Source of the DNA: an uncultured Eubacterium sp.
GTDB lineage: Bacteria; Bacillota; Clostridia; Lachnospirales; Lachnospiraceae
Length of the DNA stretch: 64,000 nucleotides
NCBI GenBank assembly: GCA_910584345.1
Contig: CAJTZX010000004.1
Coordinates: forward strand, 46,156-110,155
Reading direction: 5' to 3'
Positions 59,184-64,000 of the stretch are shown here, in pieces (within the stretch, counting starts at the first letter, position 1; each line of letters starts with the position of its first letter). Position numbers and translations under genes: made by a program. Under the pieces are notes generated by a model. It saw only the letters and a program-made list of their open reading frames with translations, was not told the DNA's origin and made no database searches.

Positions 59184-61358
59184 ATGGGCAGTATTTCAAT
59201 CATTGCTCCTTTATCAGGAGAAATTGTTGCACTGGAACAGGTTCCGGATCCGGTATTTTCGGAAAAAGCGCTTGGAGACGGCATTGCCATTCTGCCGGAA
59301 GATGGCAAAGTATACAGTCCGGTCAATGGCGTAGTTGCAACTGTAGCAGCAACCAAACATGCGTATGGCTTCCAATCAGACGACGGGCTGGATGTACTTG
59401 TGCATGTCGGCCTGGAAACTGTAGGTTTAAACGGCGAAGGATTTACAGTACATATCAAAGAAGGCGACCGGGTAAAAGTTGGGGATCTGGTTGCCGAGGC
59501 AGATCTTTCATTTTTAAAGAGCAAAAATCTGAATTTGATTACACCTGTTTTAATTTGTGACGGTATGGATGATAAGCAGATGCAGCCATGCTCTGGCAAA
59601 GTTACAGCCGGTCAGGATGCCGTAATCAAGGTTACAGCACAAGAAGCTTCTCCGACACAGCCGCAAACAGCGTCCCAACTATCGAATACACCGCCAGCCG
59701 CGCCGGAAAAGAAAAAAGCAGGCATTAATTTTGATTTTCTGCAAAAACTAGGCAAAGTATTAATGACCGTTATTGCAGTTATGCCTGCTGCAGGATTAAT
59801 GCTCAGTATCGGCAAACTGATACAGATGGCTGGCGGAGATATTTCAGCAGTGCAGACGGTTGGCAGCACAATGGAAAATATCGGCTGGGCAATTATTAAT
59901 AACCTGCATATTTTGTTTGCAGCTGCCATCGGCGGCTCTTGGGCAAAAGAACGTGCAGGCGGTGCATTTGCAGCTATTATTTCTTTTATTTTAATTAACT
60001 GCATAACGGGTGCTGCATTTGGCGTTACGAGCAGCATGTTAAGCGAACCTGGGGCAACGGTTACTTCCCTGTTTGGCCAGGAAATGCTTGTAGAGAATTA
60101 TTTTACATCTGTACTGGGAGCGCCTGCACTGAACATGGGTGTATTTGTCGGAATTATTGCCGGATTTGTGGGCGGTGTTGTCTATAATAAATATTATAAC
60201 TTCCGCAAACTGCCGGATGCATTATCGTTCTTTAATGGAAAACGCTTCGTTCCGCTGGCAGTTATTGCCTACTCGACTGTTATTTCCTTAGTGATGGCAG
60301 TACTTTGGCCGGTTGTACAGACAGGGATCAATTCGTTTGGCGTATGGATTGCTAACTCTTCGACGTCCTCTCCGGTATTTGCACCGTTTATTTACGGAAC
60401 TTTGGAGCGCCTGCTGCTTCCATTCGGACTGCACCATATGCTTACGATTCCAATGAACTATACTTCTTTTGGCGGAACATACCTGATTCAGACAGGCATC
60501 AACGCAGGTTCTGAAGTATTTGGCCAGGATCCGCTGTGGCTCGCATGGGTTACAGACCTTATTAACTTTAAAGACGCTGGAGATCTTGCATCCTATGAAA
60601 ACCTGATGGCTACCGTAACACCTGCTCGTTTTAAAGTTGGCCAGATGATTGGCGCTACGGGACTCCTTCTTGGTATCGCACTCGCCATGTACCGCCGTGT
60701 AGACGAAGACAAGAAAAAGAATTACAAGTCTATGTTTTTGTCTACTGTATTAGCTGTATTTTTAACCGGTGTTACAGAACCGTTAGAGTTTATGTTTATG
60801 TTCTGCGCATTGCCATTGTATGTTGTATATGCGGTACTGCAAGGTTGTGCATTTGCAATGGCCGGAGTAATTGACTTAAGACTTCATTCCTTTGGAAATC
60901 TGGAATTTTTAACCCGTGTGCCAATGTCACTAAAGGCCGGGCTTAGTGGAGATATGATACATTTTCTCATTTGCTGTGTTGCCTTTTTTGTAATCGGCTA
61001 TTTTATTGCCTATTTCATGATTGGTAAGTTTAATTTTGCTACTCCGGGACGCCTTGGCAATTATACGGATGAGAATGAAGATGAGAATGCTGCTTCTTCC
61101 AAATCTAACGGCGGCAATGGAGGCAACAGCCAGCCGGAACGCATCATTGCACTATTAGGCGGACGTGAAAATATCACACTTGTAGACGCCTGTATGACCC
61201 GTCTGCGCGTAACGGTAAAAGATCCGGCAAAAGTAGCGGATACAGCGGCATGGAAAGCAGAAGGCGCACTCGGACTTGTGAAAAAAGACAATGGTATTCA
61301 GGCAATTTATGGCCCGAAAGCAGACGTACTAAAATCAGATATTAATGATATTTTATAA
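59184..61358 (+). CDS. Maltose/glucose-type PTS transporter EIIABC
   Basis: The 724-residue protein is ordered EIIA-EIIC-EIIB, unlike the sucrose transporter. EIIA carries the phosphohistidine H74 (VLVHVGLETVG), then a proline/alanine/threonine linker (about 150-175), the EIIC membrane domain (roughly 185-610) and EIIB with C670 (LVDACMTRLRV). The order and neighbours (MapP-like phosphatase, malQ) suggest maltose as substrate, although glucose or N-acetylglucosamine cannot be excluded. GGAGGA is 8 bases before the ATG. Confidence 0.85.
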   Translation: MGSISIIAPLSGEIVALEQVPDPVFSEKALGDGIAILPEDGKVYSPVNGVVATVAATKHAYGFQSDDGLDVLVHVGLETVGLNGEGFTVHIKEGDRVKVGDLVAEADLSFLKSKNLNLITPVLICDGMDDKQMQPCSGKVTAGQDAVIKVTAQEASPTQPQTASQLSNTPPAAPEKKKAGINFDFLQKLGKVLMTVIAVMPAAGLMLSIGKLIQMAGGDISAVQTVGSTMENIGWAIINNLHILFAAAIGGSWAKERAGGAFAAIISFILINCITGAAFGVTSSMLSEPGATVTSLFGQEMLVENYFTSVLGAPALNMGVFVGIIAGFVGGVVYNKYYNFRKLPDALSFFNGKRFVPLAVIAYSTVISLVMAVLWPVVQTGINSFGVWIANSSTSSPVFAPFIYGTLERLLLPFGLHHMLTIPMNYTSFGGTYLIQTGINAGSEVFGQDPLWLAWVTDLINFKDAGDLASYENLMATVTPARFKVGQMIGATGLLLGIALAMYRRVDEDKKKNYKSMFLSTVLAVFLTGVTEPLEFMFMFCALPLYVVYAVLQGCAFAMAGVIDLRLHSFGNLEFLTRVPMSLKAGLSGDMIHFLICCVAFFVIGYFIAYFMIGKFNFATPGRLGNYTDENEDENAASSKSNGGNGGNSQPERIIALLGGRENITLVDACMTRLRVTVKDPAKVADTAAWKAEGALGLVKKDNGIQAIYGPKADVLKSDINDIL

Positions 61359-61380
61359 ATGATTCAGGAGACTATCGTTG

Positions 61381-62250
61381 ATGAAACTGTTAACTTTAAA
61401 TACACACAGCCTTCAGGAAACCCATTATGAGGAAAAATTGGAGCAGTTTATAGAAGAGATTGTAAAGACACAGCCGGATATCATTGCCATGCAGGAAGTC
61501 AATCAGTCCATTTCAGCTCCATCCGCAGGCCCGGAGCTTTTGAGCGGATTTTTCCCTTGCCCGCAGGAATCCATCACTGTCCGGGAAGATAACCATGCGG
61601 CACAAACAGCCAAACGGCTTCGGGCACATGGCTTAAATTATTCCTGGACCTGGATTTCTGCTAAAATCGGATATGGAAAATACGATGAAGGAATGGCTTT
61701 GTTTTGTAACCCAAAACCGATTACATCCGCTGAGTCCTTCTTCATCAGCGGATGTAAGGACTATGATAACTGGAAAACACGCAAAGTACTCGGTATTCAG
61801 ACTGATGTCTGCAAGGATTGGTTCTATACGGTTCATATGGGCTGGTGGCAGGATACAGAAGAACCATTTGCCAGTCAGTGGGAACGGCTTGAAACTCATT
61901 TGCAGGAGAAAAAGACACCGTCATCAAATATTTGGTTGATGGGAGATTTTAACAGCCCTGCACAATTTCGCGGACAGGGATATGACTGTATCCAAAAAAC
62001 AGGCTGGCTCGACACTTACCAGCTGGCCAGACAAAAAGACAGCGGTATTACCGTCAAAGGCTGTATTGACGGCTGGCGCTCTTTTTCAGAAAGTGAAACA
62101 ATGCCAAATGGATTGCGCATGGACCATATCTGGTGCAGCAATGCTATATCTGTACAAAGTTCCACTGTCATATTTAATGGAGAAAACGGTCCTGAAGTAT
62201 CGGATCATTTCGGTGTACTGATTCAGACTGATGTTTCTTCTGTATCATAG
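61381..62250 (+). CDS. Endonuclease/exonuclease/phosphatase family protein, MapP-like candidate
   Basis: The 289-residue protein shows the EEP fold: LLTLNTHSLQETHYEEKLEQFIEEIVKTQPDIIAMQEVN, WLMGDFNSP, and MDHIWCSNA with SDHFGVLIQ at the end, holding the metal and catalytic residues. In Enterococcus a member of this family, MapP, removes phosphate from maltose 6'-phosphate made by a maltose PTS. Its place between a maltose-type PTS and malQ makes the same role likely. ATG 61381 is chosen over the in-frame TTG just before it. Confidence 0.78.
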   Translation: MKLLTLNTHSLQETHYEEKLEQFIEEIVKTQPDIIAMQEVNQSISAPSAGPELLSGFFPCPQESITVREDNHAAQTAKRLRAHGLNYSWTWISAKIGYGKYDEGMALFCNPKPITSAESFFISGCKDYDNWKTRKVLGIQTDVCKDWFYTVHMGWWQDTEEPFASQWERLETHLQEKKTPSSNIWLMGDFNSPAQFRGQGYDCIQKTGWLDTYQLARQKDSGITVKGCIDGWRSFSESETMPNGLRMDHIWCSNAISVQSSTVIFNGENGPEVSDHFGVLIQTDVSSVS

Positions 62251-62269
62251 AATAAAGGAGGTTTAACTT

Positions 62270-63787
62270 ATGAACCGTGCAGCGGGAATTTTACTCCCGA
62301 TTACAAGCCTGCCGTCTAAATACGGCATTGGCTGTTTTTCTAAAAGCGCTTATGATTTCGCAGACTGGCTAAAAAAAGCCGGACAGACTTATTGGCAGAT
62401 TTTGCCGCTTGGCCCTACCAGCTATGGAGATTCGCCCTACCAGTCCTTCTCCACATTTGCCGGAAACCCTTACTTTATCAGTCTGGAAGCATTGATGGAA
62501 GAAGGCGTATTAACCACAGAGGAATGTGACGAAGCGGATTTCGGAAAACGATTAAACGATATCAATTATGAAAAAATGTATCACAGCCGCTACCCTCTGT
62601 TGCATAAAGCATACGAACGCAGCAACATATCTGAAAATCCGGATTATCAGAAGTTTCTTTCTGAAAATAACTGGTGGCTTTCTGATTATGCTCTGTTTAT
62701 GGCTTTAAAAGATCGTTTTGAAGGTGTTCCGTGGAACGAATGGCCGGAAGATATCCGGCTGCGTTATGGCTATTCCATGGATTATTACCGCAAGGAATTA
62801 TATTTTGAAATCGAATTTCAACAATATATGCAATTCAAATTCTTTGAACAGTGGAATGCACTGAAAGCTTACGTCAATGAAGCTGGCATTCGTATCATTG
62901 GAGATATTCCAATTTACGTAGCTATGGACAGCGCAGATGCATGGGCGCATCCAGAACTGTTCCAGCTGGATGAACATAACGTGCCATATGCCGTTGCAGG
63001 CTGCCCACCAGATGGATTTTCTGCAGACGGACAGCTTTGGGGCAATCCGCTGTACCGCTGGGATTATCACAGAAGTACAGACTATGCGTGGTGGATGTCC
63101 CGCTTATACTTTTGTTTCCAGATGTATGATGTACTGCGGATCGATCATTTCCGTGGCTTTGACGAATATTATTCCATTCCTTTTGGTGACAAATCCGCCA
63201 TCAACGGCCACTGGGAAAAAGGGCCCGGCATTGAGCTGTTTCACTGCATGGAGCGGCATTTAGGCAAACATGATGTCATTGCAGAAGATCTTGGCTATGT
63301 GACAGATTCTGTGCGTCAGCTTGTACGCGACAGCGGTTTTCCTGGCATGAAAGTGCTGGAGTTTGCATTTGATTCCAGAGATTCCGGCTCTGCTAATGAT
63401 TATCTGCCGCACAATTATATGGAAAATTGTGTCGCATATACAGGCACACACGACAATGAAACAATTACTGGCTGGTTTACTTCTATCAAAAAAGAAGAAC
63501 GCCAGCTTGCCAGAGATTACCTCTGTGACCAGCATACACCACAAAAACTGTTATATCGCTCCTTTATCTCCCTTGTGATGCGAAGCAGCGCAAAGACATG
63601 TATCATTCCAATGCAGGATTACATGGGCCTGGACAATGACTGCCGGACGAATAAACCTTCCACGGTAGGCATTAACTGGAGATGGCGAATGACCGAAGAT
63701 GATCTTTCGGATGAACTGTTGGAAGAAATTTTGGCAGTTACGAAACGGTATGGACGGATGAATTGGGCGAATAATGAAGATTCCTGA
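62270..63787 (+). CDS. malQ: 4-alpha-glucanotransferase
   Basis: The 505-residue GH77 enzyme moves glucan chains between maltodextrins and releases glucose. Start AAGILLPITSLPSKYGIGCFSKSAYDF and active-site segments VLRIDHFRGFDEY (nucleophile), IAEDLGYVTDSV (acid) and GTHDNETITGWF are all typical. AAAGGAGGT lies before the ATG. As third gene of the operon it would use maltose produced by the phosphatase upstream. Confidence 0.95.
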   Translation: MNRAAGILLPITSLPSKYGIGCFSKSAYDFADWLKKAGQTYWQILPLGPTSYGDSPYQSFSTFAGNPYFISLEALMEEGVLTTEECDEADFGKRLNDINYEKMYHSRYPLLHKAYERSNISENPDYQKFLSENNWWLSDYALFMALKDRFEGVPWNEWPEDIRLRYGYSMDYYRKELYFEIEFQQYMQFKFFEQWNALKAYVNEAGIRIIGDIPIYVAMDSADAWAHPELFQLDEHNVPYAVAGCPPDGFSADGQLWGNPLYRWDYHRSTDYAWWMSRLYFCFQMYDVLRIDHFRGFDEYYSIPFGDKSAINGHWEKGPGIELFHCMERHLGKHDVIAEDLGYVTDSVRQLVRDSGFPGMKVLEFAFDSRDSGSANDYLPHNYMENCVAYTGTHDNETITGWFTSIKKEERQLARDYLCDQHTPQKLLYRSFISLVMRSSAKTCIIPMQDYMGLDNDCRTNKPSTVGINWRWRMTEDDLSDELLEEILAVTKRYGRMNWANNEDS

Positions 63788-63814
63788 TCTGTGTTGAAAA
63801 GTTATCAATCATTG

Positions 63815-63853
63815 AAAGAACTGTGCAAAAGGTTTTTGTACAGTTCTTTTTTG
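63815..63853 (+). terminator. Intrinsic terminator after malQ
   Basis: AAAGAACTGT (63815-63824) and ACAGTTCTTT (63840-63849) make a stem extended inside by CAAAA/TTTTG, followed by TTTT. A classic terminator for the maltose operon. Confidence 0.85.
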
Positions 63854-63854
63854 G

Positions 63855-64000
63855 CCTCGCGAACGCTGGGAGATGGGAGCTGCCCGGCCTTCCTGTGACC
63901 GGGCAACTCCCCATAAGCGCGAACTTAAGCGGAAATGCAACAATCTACAAAAAGTGTTGCGTACTGGCTATGCGAACGCTGGATGGGAGGCGTTGGCCTG
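63855..64000. repeat. GC-rich repeated and hairpin-forming sequence at right window edge
   Basis: The 11-base block GCGAACGCTGG occurs at 63859-63869 and again at 63972-63982, 113 bases apart, each followed by a GATGGGAG-like segment. Between them lie a 5+7-bp hairpin GGGAGcTGCCCGG/CCGGGCAaCTCCC (63875-63887 with 63899-63911) and a smaller GCAACA/TGTTGC hairpin (63937-63942, 63955-63960). It is much more GC-rich than its surroundings and is cut by the window end. No protein call is possible. Confidence 0.7.

Overview
The window looks like a chromosome segment of a low-to-moderate GC Firmicute in the class Clostridia, most likely family Lachnospiraceae. This is inferred from gene order and protein style: hisZ-hisG-hisD followed by a long HisIE, rplU-prp-rpmA-obgE with an N-terminally extended L27, an ylm-type division cluster, fused mre/mrd/min/rodA/mgsA order, mutS-mutL-miaA, DUF1703-type AAA ATPases, and RNA signals of sigma-A type (TTGACA-17-TATAAT). 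No species is claimed. No tRNA, rRNA, CRISPR array, complete insertion sequence or prophage was seen.

Layout. 1-4036 (+): 3' end of an M23 peptidase, a YgiQ-type radical SAM protein, an RluA-type pseudouridine synthase and recU. 4033-8904 (+): histidine biosynthesis (hisZ, hisG, hisD, and HisIE fused to a degenerate HisA/F-like domain). 9005-11110 (+): a small membrane protein, an ABM-domain protein and a SEC-C protein. 11180-15680 (+): ribosome-assembly operon rplU-prp-rpmA-obgE-yhbY-nadD-yqeK-rsfS, with a large stem-loop between rpmA and obgE. 15763-16980: lexA divergent from a yneA-like LysM gene, with SOS boxes between them. 17134-20834: plsC, a tyrosine recombinase, a TtcA-like protein lacking its PP-loop, an HTH regulator with a probable frameshifted tail, and dtd. 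20938-26839 (-): a cytidylate-kinase-like gene, then the division/lipoprotein cluster HlyD-like/yggS/sepF/ylmH/lspA/rluD. 27337-38313 (-): cell-shape and division block radC, mreB, mreC, mreD, mrdA, minC, minD, minE, rodA, mgsA, dacF-like. 38415-47036 (-): mutS, mutL, a DUF1703 AAA ATPase, miaA and a methionine gamma-lyase-like gene. 47243-48430 (+): an iron alcohol dehydrogenase. 48752-54445: sucrose regulon (PhnP-like MBL protein, sucrose PTS and sucrose-6-P hydrolase on minus; LacI repressor on plus) around a symmetric operator region. 54442-57502 (-): a second DUF1703 ATPase and an orphan GHKL sensor kinase. 57801-63787: maltose/glucose regulon (LacI regulator on minus; EIIABC, MapP-like phosphatase and malQ on plus). 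63852-64000: GC-rich, hairpin-rich repeated sequence cut by the window edge.

How it works together. The left and middle parts are housekeeping: histidine synthesis, ribosome maturation, SOS control, envelope growth, septum placement and mismatch repair. The right part is catabolic: two PTS-fed sugar operons, each with its own LacI-type regulator. Scattered through the window are short tandem repeats of 12-37 bp, inside genes and between them, which suggest frequent slippage duplications.

Most notable for follow-up: the rpmA-obgE stem-loop, the PP-loop-less TtcA-like gene, the degenerate HisA-like domain on HisIE, the PhnP-like hydrolase leading the sucrose operon, the paired DUF1703 ATPases, and the repeated structured sequence at the right edge. 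I did not find clear proof of a wholly new system.
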